A stretch of 64,000 bases of DNA from Thamnaconus septentrionalis (taxonomy: Eukaryota > Chordata > Actinopteri > Tetraodontiformes > Monacanthidae): the NCBI GenBank assembly GCA_009823395.1, contig CM020501.1, positions 5,967,861 to 6,031,860 of the forward strand, in the 5' to 3' direction. Within the stretch, counting starts at the first letter, position 1; each line of letters opens with the position of its first letter. This document shows positions 1 through 13,010 of the stretch, piece after piece. Under the pieces are notes generated by a model. That model did not search any database and was not told where the DNA came from. It worked only from the letters and a program-made list of their open reading frames with translations. The position numbers were made by a program, and so were the translations under genes.

Positions 1-63
1 AGCTATTTATGACTGAACACTCCGCATCACCTTGCATGGAGGATCTTCCCTCAAAGACACTTA

Positions 64-598
64 GGGCGTATTCACACCTGCCCTGTTTGGTTCGAACTAA
101 ACCAAAAAAGTCCCTTTTGCGGACCTTTGGGCTGGTGTGAATACAAACCAGCGAACTCTGGTCCGGAGCAAACAGCCGGTCCGAGACCTCGCCAGAGGGG
201 TGGTCTCGGTTCGCTTCCAAACGAACCATCGGTTGATGTGTGAGAGCGACCGCACCGTGGTTCGAACCAGTTGTGAAATCACACACTTTTTTTTACACGT
301 CACAGGCTTCCGTAGCCACAACCATTAGGGGAAATAATCTTTTGGTTAGTATAGTAGAAGGTTTAGTAGCACGTCGTCGGACCGTCAGGCGAACATGAGT
401 CGTGGTTCAACGTGGAGCAATGAGGAGACGCTTCTTGCCAAAACGTCTTCGTTGTCGCAAAATGGTAAACATCTCTTCATAAAATCGACGTTGCATCAAA
501 AGCTTCTGATGCTCCCGCACCAAACCAAAAAGATACATTGTATTTTGGTCCGGACCAAAGAAAGCGAACTAAAGGACTTTCCTGGTGTGAATACGCCC
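64..598 (+). mobile_element. PIF/Harbinger-type non-autonomous DNA transposon, copy A
   Basis: The ends are perfect 15-base inverted repeats GGGCGTATTCACACC and its complement, flanked by TTA (61-63) and TAA (599-601), close to the 3-base TWA duplication typical of PIF/Harbinger. Inside, an open frame starts at 395 with MSRGSTWSNEETLLAK, which resembles the beginning of the Myb/SANT-like protein encoded by Harbinger elements. It is truncated and cannot be functional. Relative to copy B at 22995-23718 (opposite orientation), about 190 bases are missing near 515. No DDE transposase is present. Confidence 0.75.
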
Positions 599-1077
599 TA
601 AAACATACTGTGATGGCCTGTGGGGAGCCTCCTGGGCCCAGCCCATCTCCAGCTCCTGCACAGCCAGCTCGTCGGCCTGATGAGGGACACCTGGAGGCTG
701 ATTGGGTGTGGGTGTGTGAGGAACACAAGAGGCTGGTGCTCTTGCTGGGACTCTCTGGCTGCATGCAGGAGAAGCAGGACCTCCAAGGGAGAAGCTGGGG
801 GTTGCTTTGGGACTTCTTTTCTTTGTTTCATGGGTTAAATTTGGGTTGTTTGCACTCACACATTCACACACACACCTTATCAATTACTAGACTTACACGC
901 ATCCATTTCATTGCATTACTGATTACTGATTGCATTTTTGTTGGTTTATGTAGTTTTCATTAATAAATTATTGTTAAAGCTTCACCCACAGCCTGGTCTC
1001 CACCTTTTTTTCGGCCTCACAGGGCTTGAGGCATGACAAGACATACATACATACATAGATATATACTGTATATACAA

Positions 1078-1078
<1 letters not shown>

Positions 1079-1146
<68 letters not shown>
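1079..1146. repeat. (TG)n microsatellite, 68 bases
   Basis: An uninterrupted TG dinucleotide run, preceded by an ACAT-rich patch. Confidence 0.97.
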
Positions 1147-1147
<1 letters not shown>

Positions 1148-4100
1148 TTATTATACAGCTTTGTGCTTTTTGCTTCACAGGCTTATGCCTGACCGCAAAA
1201 TAACACCTGGATTCTCTCCACACATGAGCTACCATGCATACATAAAGTCTGTCCCCAGCTATCTCCTCCTTTTAAGGCGGTGATTATGTTACACACATGC
1301 TGTTGTACTGTGACTTGCATGACATTACCCTCAGAGCCAAAGGCTTTTTCTGTGCTGGTACAAACCTTGGGGCTGTGACTGTCGAAACCATAATGAGGGA
1401 AGCATTTAAGGGGCTTGCACGATTTTGAAGTGTGTATGTGTGTGTGTGTTGGGTGGATGGTGGGGTGGGGTTAGGGAGAGAAAGGGGCTGGGGGGGCAGA
1501 AGGCACTGAGTCCCCTGCCTGCAGCTGAAACTGGAGTATGTTAAAGCCTTCGCTTGTACAGTTTGCCAGTATCCACATAGAGGGACCATTCAAAAATTAA
1601 AACAAAATAAAATCAGTCAGGTTGTCCTAAGCTACGAGTTGAACACCACCTTTGAGAGGGGTGCAACAGTTGAAGCCATGTGTTCGGTGCTGAGGCATAA
1701 TAAGAAATATGTTTGCTGAAAGTGCATGAAATGGTAAAACGAGAGAAAATACAAATTACTTGACTTGTCAAAAAAAGCTGGCTCTTCATTGGTTCTTTTC
1801 TGTTTCATAGTTACATGGAAATTATCCATTTTTTACACTTTGCAGCAGCAACTCACTAATGCCATGTTTGTCCAAATAAAGACTGAGACCACTCACAATA
1901 CTGCAGGGTATCTGAACGGTGACGATATAATACAATTTTACAGACTGTTTTCCACATAGCCAGAGGTGCTGCCATGACACCACAAATGTAGTGTTGTGCT
2001 CTCAGACGTGCAGGCACACAGCAACAAGGGCTTCTATATTCAGTGTTGTAGAAGCAGCATAATGGTATAAATAACTGACGGACAGTAATGGGGTAGGGCA
2101 TCAAGACTGATTTATTTTGTGTCTCTTACTCTTTCAGGGCCAGTGGGTGAATGCTTATTGGATTAGTTGCAGCAGAGGACTCAAGGGGTGAAGAGATGGA
2201 TCTGTTTTGGACTGTAAACTGAGTTCAAAAGTTCCCAAGTGTGGATTTTAACAACACTAAACCTACAGCAAAACTAACCTCCATTACTTTCATGGAGATT
2301 TTCTTTCCCCCTTGGGAAACAATTTTAGCATTATAAAATTAGATTCAATTGATAAGACTGGAAAACGTTTCAGCATCGAAACAACGGTGAGGGTGAAGAG
2401 TAAAGTTAAATATGCCAGCACTTCATTCAGGGGTCAGATTTTAATTATACTGCACATAAAATGGTGTCACCATGTGCTCACTTTTAACAAAGTAGACAAA
2501 GACATTTAACAGCATCCACAAGTTTTTGAGTTGCACTGGCAAAAATGCAGTCACTCCTCACGTCCTACTTGGGGAAGTCTGTGAGAAACTTTGGGACCAA
2601 CCTTGGGATATTTGATAGTTTTAACCTCGAAAAGCTCTAACACAAAAAAGCCACATGTATTTGCAATATACTTGGATTTGTCACGTAGCTTGAAATAAAT
2701 TGCATTTGACCAAATAATGCTTTAGATCGCTGAGATGAAAATGTTTGGATTTATTCAACTGTACTTTACCATGCCAACCTCTTGCAGCGACACAACAACA
2801 ATACAAAAGGACTGAAAATAAATGAATTCTTATATTTCCGAGATTGTCATTTGCTGCGGCCCTTTTCGTAAGACAGACTTGATACAAGAAATTGGAATGG
2901 CCATTAGATAAGGGAATGTCCTGTGATTCATCTTCCCTTAAGAGATGGAATTTGGTCATCTGTTGGTCTGTCGTCAGTAAACGAGTCTAATAGCGCATCC
3001 TCATTTTGAGGCAGATAACAAGAATTAGGGGTGTGATAGATTGAAAACAGCACAGGATTCAGTGACTGAGCCGAGTGGCAGAGCTGGCAGGAGTAATAGC
3101 GTGGATTGTGTGATCCTTGACGAGCATATCTTTGAAAAAAAGGAGATTTGAGGAGGCAGCAAGCAAAGACCCAAGTCTAAGCCGATGTCATACATCTACG
3201 CTTTAATGCTCCTGAACAAAGGTGAGAGTTGTTTATGATATTTGATGAGCGGTGGGTTGGGAGGGATGTCACAAATAAATATGAACATTACTAAGAACCT
3301 TGTGGTAGAGCCAAACCTCATAAGCCAGTGTAACAGCAACAGTGAAAAAAGGAGGGGAGAATAAGTGTGATTAGAAGATCAAGGTCCAGCTCCATGTACA
3401 ACCATAATCATGTTACATTCTTTATAGTCAGGCATCACGAGGAATGGCTGTCGGTTCCCATGGGCAGATAGCGTCTAATCGAGATCTAGACCGTCTTCTT
3501 TCTTGGTGGCCAATCGTTGTGGTGACATAAAGAAATCAGACTCAAAGGGAAAAGCTTCCAATCTGTTCAGAGTTGAGACGGTCCATCAGATTGTTTTGAT
3601 ACCGACTCTTTCATGATCACACTCTGTGAAGAGGAGGTCATTCCAGGATAAAGGCTGTACTGTTCCTACCCCAACATGCAGAGGGATGCAGAGACACCAT
3701 TAAGTAAAGAGGAACTGTGATGAACTGATTCAGGAGCGAAGTCTGACACCCATCCCCCAACAACACAACACCACCTTTGCCAAAAATGACAAGATGATGG
3801 ATGAAATAGGATACCACTGAAGACTTTTTTTTTTTTTAAAGAGATAAAAGTAAAATATGAATAGAGGGGACAAACCTCACCTTTTGATTGGCTCACAGTA
3901 TATGTACAAGGTGTTTTCAACTCCCAAACTGTGATGTATTCTTCAGTTATCTGTTGTTTTTCCTGGAAATACTACCAAAAACGGATGTGTCCATCTTCCT
4001 TTTTCCAACTTGTAATCCTGGAATACCGAGTCACTGCTACCTATGGCTCATAAATCAACATTACCGATAGAACTGAGGAAATGGTGAATCCAACGCAGCC

Positions 4101-7100
4101 AGAACATGGATGACATGTCTCTCCTTTGTCTCATACCATATCAAATAAACCTATAACTTGAGTAGAAAAATGTTTTGTTCAATACAAAATAGCTAAAATG
4201 CCTTAGTCCTGCTATTCTCTATAGAACACTGCATGAATCATGCAATATTTCATGTATGTATTTGGTATGTGCTGCCTGTGTGAATTGAAATTCTTTATCT
4301 CCTGACAAAACAAGTCAGACAACCTGAAGACGATGCTCAGCCTTATAAATGCATCAAGAGGCCCTTGTCCAATGTCCTCTGGAGTACATATAAATATACA
4401 TATTCCCCTATAAGGCATTGGAATAGACATCATTTGAATACAAATGTAGTTCTGATTTCATTTTGTGCATTTCCACAAATTCCACACTGTTGGCAAAAAA
4501 AAAGCCATACTTGTGCCAATCTTTCAATGGAGATCACACACACACACACACACCACGGTGCTTAATGCAAAGATTTTTCACGAAGTCAAGCCCTGAACTC
4601 GCCTAAACAAGCTGTCTTGACTGTCTGAGTTTGCGCGTTCTCGTCAGGACGTGACTTCAATTAATATCATACAGCCATTTGTTTGTCGTTCCGTCGTTTA
4701 TTTGGGTTTCACACAATTTGCTAAATGAGAATGAATATATGAGCCTAGCATTCACCAGTGAATATGCAGTGGGGTATTTACCTCTGTGTGCAAAGGCAAT
4801 GGGGGATGTGGGAAGAGGCAGCCAATGGACTTGGCAAGGAAAGCAGGATCATTTTCAAAAGTTTCTCATTTAGCAGCTCCAGCCTCTGCAACGTACAGGC
4901 GAAGCTCGCAACCTCAAGCCAAGACTTACTCGTCATTGGCCACCATTTGAGCGTGAAAGTGAAATAACTGTGCACGCTTAGGATGATGGCGATGAACACT
5001 GCAGATGCTTTTGAAGGCAAATTGCAGGATTAAAAAAAGTGTGGACATAATAAAGGCAAAAGATGTATAACTAACAAGATGAAGACATAATGCTATCAAG
5101 GCAGGAGTGTGAATCAAAGTGTTCTCCGAGGACCGCTATAGTGATGGAAGCACCATCTGTTATCATTATTTTTTTGTTTTTGTTATACACAAAACTTACT
5201 AATATTTTTTTAAAAAAAAATGTTTTAGACATTTTTCATCCGTCTTAAACTTTGATAAAAAGCAGTTAAGCTTGTTAAAAAAGCATTCCTGATGGATACA
5301 AAGAATACAGGAAAAGCAGTAGTATAGCTGGCTTTCTGTATGGGAGCGCTAGAATCTGGATCATCGCTGAATGGGGCATGCATCATTGCTGTGGAACACT
5401 CCATTATCCCACAATGACAGCTTAATTGGCCTGTCAACAAAACTAGATTCATCTGGGCAACTTTGCTGGTGCATTAGTGCTTCTACCAAACGCAGATCTG
5501 GAATATGGGGCATCCCCTCCATTCCCAATGCCACGGGGGGAAATTAGAGTTTCTAAGTGCTGCACTATTTAGGCAGGCAGGCCTCGCCATTGGTGAGTTC
5601 CTCTTTTCTATGTGATCAAAATTCTCGCCGGACTGCCTCTCCATTTTCATGACAGCCTAAATCAGAGGTGAAGATGTAAAGCCTGGTGCATCAGGAGAAT
5701 AAAGTTATGTTCCAGAGCAGTGAGCCACTATTAAGGGGAGTTACTGAAGCTTCAACTTCACTTGAAGAGCAGAGAAGTGACTGCCTAGTATCTAATCAAA
5801 GCTGTCCATCCATTTATCTCCCTCCAAATCCAGTGTCCTTTGACAATGTAACTTTTTCCCCCCTGAACTGGTGTCCAAAGTGACAAAGATTCATCTTTGG
5901 TGACAAAGAAGAATGAATAGCTTTACTCTACAGAAATTGACATAACATAGTTTAACCAAATGTAATTCTTGGACAGCTTAAAGCACAGCCTTAACCCATT
6001 TCTTAAAAGTTCACCTGTTAATTTCCTGAGGGAACGGCACTAGCCACAGGGAACCCTGTCCATCACCTCAGGGCTTGTGCTGTGCTTCTGGTCTATCGGG
6101 CAGGTTAGTTTGCGAAAATTAATTAATCGTGGAAGGAATAATTCAATTCAGTTATGTGAATTAGAAAGTGACCAGAACATTTATCAGATTATTAGATAGG
6201 GGTGAGTAATAAGTAGGTTAAATTTCAATTTAGAGTGGACTATCCCTTAAGAACTTACTTCATGTAAAACGTTTGCATATTTATGTATTCATTATGACGC
6301 ATGGAAGAAAAAAGAACTTTGGGGTAGACTGCTCTGTTTCTAAACACAGATTTGAATTCTGGACACGTAGCTTTGTTTTAATCCCTTTTCACAAAATCTC
6401 CCTTTTTTGCGAGACTCTGTTTGTATATGCATGTGTGGGAGGAGAAATGCATTTTAGCAAGTCAGTGATTAAAAAAGGAACTGTGGCTTCACCCTGCCAG
6501 CAAGGACAGCCACAAACAAAGATGCTTGACAAACACGACATGTAAGTCGTCACGTCATTTTGTAAGCAGTCTTTCCTCCTATGCAGGTAAAAATGAATAA
6601 AATACCCAAGTCCTTTGCAAGCAGGTGAGCTGCAATACATACGTGTATGTTTACTGTGTTTCCAAGAGCGACCGTGCTTCTGTCTCCATTAGCCTGTGCA
6701 AAGCTGAGTGGGCAAGTTAGTAAAACACAGAAAGGACCTTGACTTGAAGGTGCACTGCCTTTACAAAAAAAAAAAATATATATATACCAGCACACCCACA
6801 CAGAAGTTCAGAATTGAAAACTGGCTGAACACGCAGGGATGTAGTTTATTTTCTGTTACGCCGTTATTTAAAGACTAGAAGTATGTGCAAAGATCAGATT
6901 TCCTTCATCTGTAGATCGTCGCAAAAGACAAGAAAAAAAACTTCTTTCTTCCTGCTGTGTGCAGAACTTAACTGAGATAAACTAGTTAAAGGATCTCGCT
7001 GCACTTCCAGATGTAATGGCATCATAGACGGACACTTACATCAAGGGATCCCAAACTTTAACAACAGACAATGTTACAAAATATGTAAAAGAAACATCAA

Positions 7101-7949
7101 CTTTTAGAATGCTTTTTAGAATAGGAATACTATCAACTAACATGTTGATAATCATGGCCATTTTTCTGTCTATGGCTGTGAAGACATACTTAATGTATGC
7201 TGCGTCATAGTTTCTTCCTTTAACCGGCCAATTCTCCCGTTTTTTTTGCAGTAGTGTCTTCCACAACTGGGCTGTTTGTCTGTTCCTTCGGTCTATTTGT
7301 CACAAACCCGTCCATTTTGTACTAGCCAGGCTAGCTTGAGGAGCAAATCACCTTGATAAATGGAGCAAACCGGCACGTAACACACACACGACACCATGAA
7401 AAATGTTTTTGACAGGCAGGCAATCATATGATGTTATTATAGATTACTTTTAACAATAATGATTAAACAATATTTTGATAATCTTAATTAAAAGATAACG
7501 TGATTGTCTTATTTATTTATTTATTCTTTTATTTATTTGATTTTCTTTCTTATCTTCTCTCCAGTTTTCTGTGGCCCCCACTTTGAAATCCACTGTCTTA
7601 CACGACAAGTAAGTACTTCAAATGTTTGTCCCATTAAACTGCCCAAATTACCCCCCGCGGACCGCCGGTCTAATTTCACGAGACGAGAATTTATACAAGG
7701 GGATGAGCAAGAGTGGTAAAGACTGCAGAGCCGGGGCTGCTAGCTCACACTGTTGACTAGCTCAGATCTCCGGGTCCTGTTCACCAGTGAAGCTCGACGC
7801 GTCGCCTCCTCGACCCTTCACACGGCTCCGCTTATTGCCACCATAGCAAGACGAGGGAGGCAGTGGCTAATTACTGTACGGCAAACAAACAAACCAATAC
7901 TCCTCCATCTCCCCAGTCATGTCCCATTAATTTGGCTTAGTATCCCCCA

Positions 7950-8700
7950 TCCATATTTCTCTTGACAGGTGCATCTGTCCATGGAGAATGAGGCGGCGTT
8001 TTAATTGGCAGGCGGAGGATGTCGTAATTTAGACGCGCACCTCGAGGCGAGCGCGTGGCTCAGCCAAGGTGAAAATGACGGCGCAAGTGGAGTTTTATTG
8101 AGCACGGCGGGGTTCCCGTCAATAAGGCCACCGCCCGCTCGCCGCCGCGTTCGATGCCGTTATTAACGCGCGGCGTCCGCGTGCGTCCATGCGATACGCG
8201 CGCAAACGCCCGGCCCTCGGCGCCGGATATCAGATGTCTGCCGTCGTCGGGAAGTGCTCCTTCCTCTCTGCCAGTTTTTTTCTTTTTTCCTATCCCGCAG
8301 TGACTGAGGAATGTTTTGAACACCCACATGCTCGGTCGGCGAATCAATGTGAGTCAAGGAGAGTGAAAAATTGGGGGAAGCGGAGACTATGTGGAGGGGA
8401 GGGGGAGCGGCAGACTCCGCGTGTGTCTGAGCATGTGCGCGTGGGCCAGGGAGGGGTGGGGGTGGGGGGTCGAGAGAAATAAGCAGAGGCCCAGAATGAG
8501 ACAGCACGGGTAGGAAGGCATAGATTGATACAGCAATTACCGAGAAAACTATCTCACAGTTAGGAATACATCTGCATACATTACGGCGCTGAGGTGTCTC
8601 TCCGACCGCCGCTTCTCCGGCGGTCAGCCGGCCCGGGAACATCTCATCCATAATTGGAGCATGCGGGGGGGTCATCGCTGGGCACCGGCTAACAATCGAT
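7950..8700. promoter_or_regulatory. GC-rich CpG-containing block in intron 6
   Basis: CpG dinucleotides cluster here (for example TTTAGACGCGCACCTCGAGG and CCGCCCGCTCGCCGCCGCG) in an otherwise AT-rich intron. It includes a G-quadruplex-like run at 8449-8469. An open frame of 170 codons on the minus strand (8163-8675) matches no family I know and is probably a product of the composition. An alternative ctnna2 promoter or an enhancer are both possible. Confidence 0.4.
8449..8469 (+). other. G-quadruplex-like motif
   Basis: Four G runs (3, 4, 5 and 6 long) separated by single bases, the pattern expected of a very stable quadruplex. On ctnna2 it lies on the template strand. Confidence 0.6.
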
Positions 8701-9364
8701 GTCGCTCAAAGCAGGAGGGGAAATTTTATCGGCAGCAGGAGAATTTAAAACAACCTCGCGGAGGCGAGGACCAAGTGCAGTCACTGTTTGGAGGACGTGT
8801 CTGGATCCCAGAAGCGGGGGGGGGGTGGCAACCAATGAAACTGGATTGTCGCCCACATGCCACTTGCCGTGTTGTGAGTGAACTGAATTTGTGAACGGCG
8901 CTACTCTCACAGTTTAACTTTGTTCAAGAGTTGCCACATTTCCATAGAAACCCCGTGAAAAGACACCGCAAACAGGTGTTCATGTGTAGCTGTACAAACA
9001 CTGGCCACCACAGCCACACCGCCGCATGCGTCATCAAACTGTGGATGAAGCCTGGAGGCAAAAATAAATGAAGGCGGCAGCGCTGGTTCATACGTTACTA
9101 CGTCCACTGTTGATACATCTTTGTATGAACCTTTATCAAAAGTGATAAGCTGGGTGGGAATCTTACCTTTTTGTGTAACCGTTGCCTGCCAGGTTCTCCT
9201 GTTTTTGTTTTAATAATAAATTTTAAAAAAATCCTAATTAAAAAAAGGTCATATGAGCAGCAAGTTTTTCCTCATGTTTTTGAGAAAAAAAAACTAGCGG
9301 TGAAAGTTGCAGCTGGCTATTAATGTGGACTGAATGGGCAGATGTATGGAATTCCACAATGCAT

Positions 9365-9555
9365 CCTTGCCCTGTTGACTCACAGCAGAAGGTTGTGGGT
9401 TCGATTCCAGGGCCTGGGGGCTTTTCGTGTGGAGTTTGCATGCTCTGTGTGGGTTATTCCAGGGTTCTTCCTTTTTCTTACACAGTTCAAAGACACTCAC
9501 ATTAGGCTGATGGGCAACTATAAATTGCCTGTAGGTGTGACAATAGTTGATAGTC
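9365..9555 (+). repeat. Degraded tRNA-headed SINE copy
   Basis: The same family as the element near 60.6 kb, here on the plus strand. It has CTCACAGCAGAAGGTTGTGG, an intact B box GGTTCGATTCC at 9398-9408, then a diverged GTGGAGTTTGCATG body. The 3' half fades out after GCCTGTAGGTGTG. The 5' end and duplication are not clear. Confidence 0.65.
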
Positions 9556-10220
9556 AGCCCACAGCGAACGCTGGTAATAACTACGTTTGATCTTTTCTCC
9601 GCCAAGTAATAATGCAGTCCATTTATTTATTTATTTAGACCTCCTCCAAGAGTTTCGTTGTCAATATCATTGCCATAAAAACTCTCAGCTCCTGACCCGG
9701 TGTCCCAAATCTTGCCACGCTGGTTTTCAACCAGGTTACACGATGAGGATGTGTGCAAATATTGTCTGTCCTTATTTTAGCATGACGACAACTCCGGAGC
9801 ACAAAAAAGGAAAGAGTTGGGGGACTCCTACCCCATGTGCAACGGGTTTATTTGTGTTGGTCTGCTGAAAATACACAAACGAATGGGGAACCGCTGATAT
9901 GATTCAAAGCACATATACTGTAAAAAGTATCAGATTTTTTTTTTTAAAAAAGAGAGAGAAAAAAAAAACAGGTCTGTTCATGTGTATTCATGCATTGAGC
10001 CGTGATCACAAACATGGTCAATGTCATGTCGGAGTAAAAGAAAGCTACTTACACCTACACAAAAAGGAGCTTTCTACACAGGGATACAAAGGACTGGCTT
10101 TCACACGCACTCTCTCCCGGCTTGCCAGTAAATCCGGTTAAAGTTACCCTGTAATGTATGCAGAGTGAGAGGAGCAGCGGACGCCACTGTGCACAGAGAG
10201 TCTCTCCTGCAGCGTGGTGG

Positions 10221-10233
10221 AGAGAGAGAGAGA

Positions 10234-10280
<47 letters not shown>
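10221..10280. repeat. (AG)n microsatellite
   Basis: AG repeat with one GGG interruption, inside the GC-rich block of intron 6. Confidence 0.95.
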
Positions 10281-10281
<1 letters not shown>

Positions 10282-10598
10282 CAAGAAAATGCATGGATGC
10301 AAACCCATGAGGGGCTTTGCCTGTAAGCTTGCTTGGCTTTTCAGGCACCTCAGTAAATTCGAGACCCTTCGGGCAGCCGGAACCAGTGGTGACACAAAAA
10401 CGTGCGTTGAAACAGAGTGAAGGAAGAGGCTTTTTGTGGATCTCCCTGGGAAATAAATAAATAAATAAATAATATTGTTCAAGGACGGGGCATATGTAGG
10501 GAAATAAATAACAGAGCAACGAGGTAAACTGATCCACTGTGACTCCAATGTCTGCCGCGGGCTTGTAGCTTCTGCTCCTCCACTGAATGTTTCTTTGC

Positions 10599-10601
<3 letters not shown>

Positions 10602-10635
<34 letters not shown>

Positions 10636-10647
10636 TACGTGCGTGTG
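10602..10647. repeat. (TG)n microsatellite with GCGC interruption
   Basis: Pure TG run to 10631, then a CG-containing TG-rich end. Confidence 0.9.
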
Positions 10648-11436
10648 CTTTGACTCCAAACAGCTGCGGGTACATGTGAGAGTACGAGTGGTGACACACC
10701 AGGTTAAGGCGAAGCTCCGCTATCAGCTTCCCGTCGCGGCTATGTATGTGCGTGCGTGTGTGCGCGGGGTCGGGAAAGGGGCGGGTCATTCAGGTGAGAG
10801 GGCGGAACCTTCACCCCTCCCTTCGGCGACGCTCATTCCGAGGGTCGCCGTACGTCCGGAGCCCCTCCGCGGTGCATGGAGAATACCTTCCTTTTTTTTT
10901 TTAATGTCATTTATGTTACAAGAGCGAGGAGAGAACAAGGCAAACGGTGAGGGAGGGGAACCAAATGGAAAAAAATAAAAAAAAATCTCTGTTTCTAAGG
11001 GTTTGTAGGAAAAATAGTGAAAAATGGAAGAAAAAAAAAAATACTCTGCGTGCGTGCGTGTGTGCGTGCGTGCGTGAGAGAGCGAGAGGAGAGGGGAGGA
11101 AGGGCAGACACGTGACGAAAGTAATTAAACATTGCCATCTGCTGGCCACAGCGCGAACATCCTCGTAAGGCTTCGGAGGCCGGAAGCTGATGTGTTTTGA
11201 GCAGCTGCTCCTTTGGCCACCTGTTCGGCATCACGGTCCGTCCAGAGCAGATGTGACGCCGTGCTCGCACAACTGGGTCGTACTAGCGGAATATTTTAAA
11301 CAAAAGAATGATTCGAACAACCCGGCGGTTCGTCCTGACTGAAGGAGAAGAAAGTGATGTCATTTGATTACGGGACGAGGAGCGCTGAGGATGAGGGAAT
11401 CGTTTTTGATGAAGTCACGATTATGTCTCTGATGTC

Positions 11437-11515
11437 TTTTCTCTTTTGTAAAGTGTCTTTGAGGACTTTGAAAAGCGCTTTATAAATACAATGCATTATT
11501 ATTGTTATCATAATA
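11437..11515 (+). repeat. L2/SINE 3' tail
   Basis: The stretch AAGTGTCTTTGAGGACTTTG, then AAAAGCGCTTTATAAATACA and an ATTATTATTG end, is the characteristic 3' terminus of fish L2-like LINEs and the SINEs that share their tail. Confidence 0.55.
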
Positions 11516-11812
11516 AGACAAAGACCTTCTATAATTCAAGCTTAACCTGGCAAGGTTTTTCATTTTTTTCCCCAAATGTGCATCCTCCGCTGCCTCAGCC
11601 TAAAAAAAAAAAGAAAAAAAAAGACGAGGTATCTGTGAGACGAGCTCACTTTGCAGCTCGTCCGAAGGCTATACTGCTTCCCCTCCTCGCGGCACTTGGA
11701 AAATAAGCGCGAGGCAGCGACAGGCTATGGGAGACGTGGATCCGAGGGGGTCACGCCAGGTGAATCCTTGTTTGCAGCACTGAGACACAGCGCCGTCAAA
11801 ACACGAGCACAG

Positions 11813-11836
11813 GAGGGAGGGAGGGAGGGAGAGGGA
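11813..11836 (+). other. (GGGA)n G-rich tract
   Basis: Several GGGA units in a row in intron 6; potentially quadruplex-forming. Confidence 0.6.
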
Positions 11837-12949
11837 GTTAAATATTTTCAGCCTTTTTCTCTTGTATGCATACCGTGGCGTCTGCTGCAGCTCCGCGCTG
11901 GGAGTGAGAGAACTGCAGACCGTCTGCACCCCCACTCCTCCCCATCCTCCACCCCTGCCCCTCCCTCCCTGAGAAAAAGGACTTGTTATCCCCAGGAAGG
12001 GATCTCTGGTTGTGTGGCATGAGGTTCTGCAACAGGTATATATACCATGCAGGATCCAGCATGTATATGCATTGTCTGTCAGTTCATTCGCTGCAGTGAA
12101 TTTGTATCCCTGCAGGTCTTGAATTTTTTTTTTTTTTTTTTTTTACTGACACTGTTTGTGCGTGTGTCTGTCGCTGTGACCTAAAAATCTCGGCCCGCGC
12201 GCTTTGCCACGCTGTGTCTTTAGCCACATACCCCGAAGGCCTCGACTCCATCTGTCCTCCCACCGAGCTCATACCCCCCAAATAAAGACTTTAATTCCAA
12301 CGTGACGGGGCACTTTTTCCCTGCATGGCGAATTTAAAGGTGGCCATCCTCAAATTCCGCGTCGCCCTGGACCAAAAGCCGACGTGTCGGCGAGGGCTGA
12401 AAACTAGTTCCGAGAGAGCTGCTTTGGATCTGGCTCGAGGGGGTGCCTGTCAAATACCATAAAGAATGGAGGTGGGGGGCGGGGGTGAAAGAATCTGCAG
12501 TATGAACAAGCAGAAAGGGCATTATTTATGAGGAGGCATTTTTCTGAAAAAGGTAGATATCTGAAGGGAGAACAGAAAAAAAGTTTAAAGGCTCATATCA
12601 TATTTGTAGGAGTGTCTGTTGGCTGGATGTAATTTCATAGGAATTGAATGCTACATTTTAAGTGACTATAAAGCCTCTTCTTCATTCTTCATGGTGGCTC
12701 ATGGTGAGCATTTATATTTTCAGCAGGACTTGGTTCGTCACACACCTGGAGGTGCACAGAACGTGGATCTGCTTGGGGTTTTGTGATTTTTACTCTGACA
12801 TTGCAGTTATTAGAAGCAAGACCTGAAATTTAGGGGGATATCTGAAGAAAAAAGTCGTGAGCATCAAGGCCTTGTAGATTAAATATGCAGATTGAGGCTG
12901 CAGTTACCTGTTTTCCTCCAGTCTCACCACAAGGTATTGCTTGATAATT

Positions 12950-13010
12950 TGGTAGCTCTGTCACCTCACAGCATGAAGGTCATGGGTTTGATCCCCAAGC
13001 ATTAATGTGT
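12950..13010 (+). repeat. SINE head remnant
   Basis: The stretch GGTAGCTCTGTCACCTCACA followed by GGTCATGGGTTTGATCCCC resembles the tRNA-like head of the fish SINE family, with a B box altered at one base. The body is missing. Confidence 0.5.

Noticed and set aside
8163..8675. 170-codon minus-strand frame in the CpG-rich block
   Set aside because: Proline/histidine-rich composition follows from GC content; there is no family similarity that I know and no supporting splice sites.
9398..9408. tRNA gene suggested by a perfect B box
   Set aside because: The surrounding sequence is a SINE body, with no acceptor or anticodon stems that pair.
10055..10789. 244-codon open frame on the minus strand
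   Set aside because: Most of it is translation of (TG)n, (GA)n and AAAT-type repeats, with no domain. It is an artefact of low-complexity sequence.
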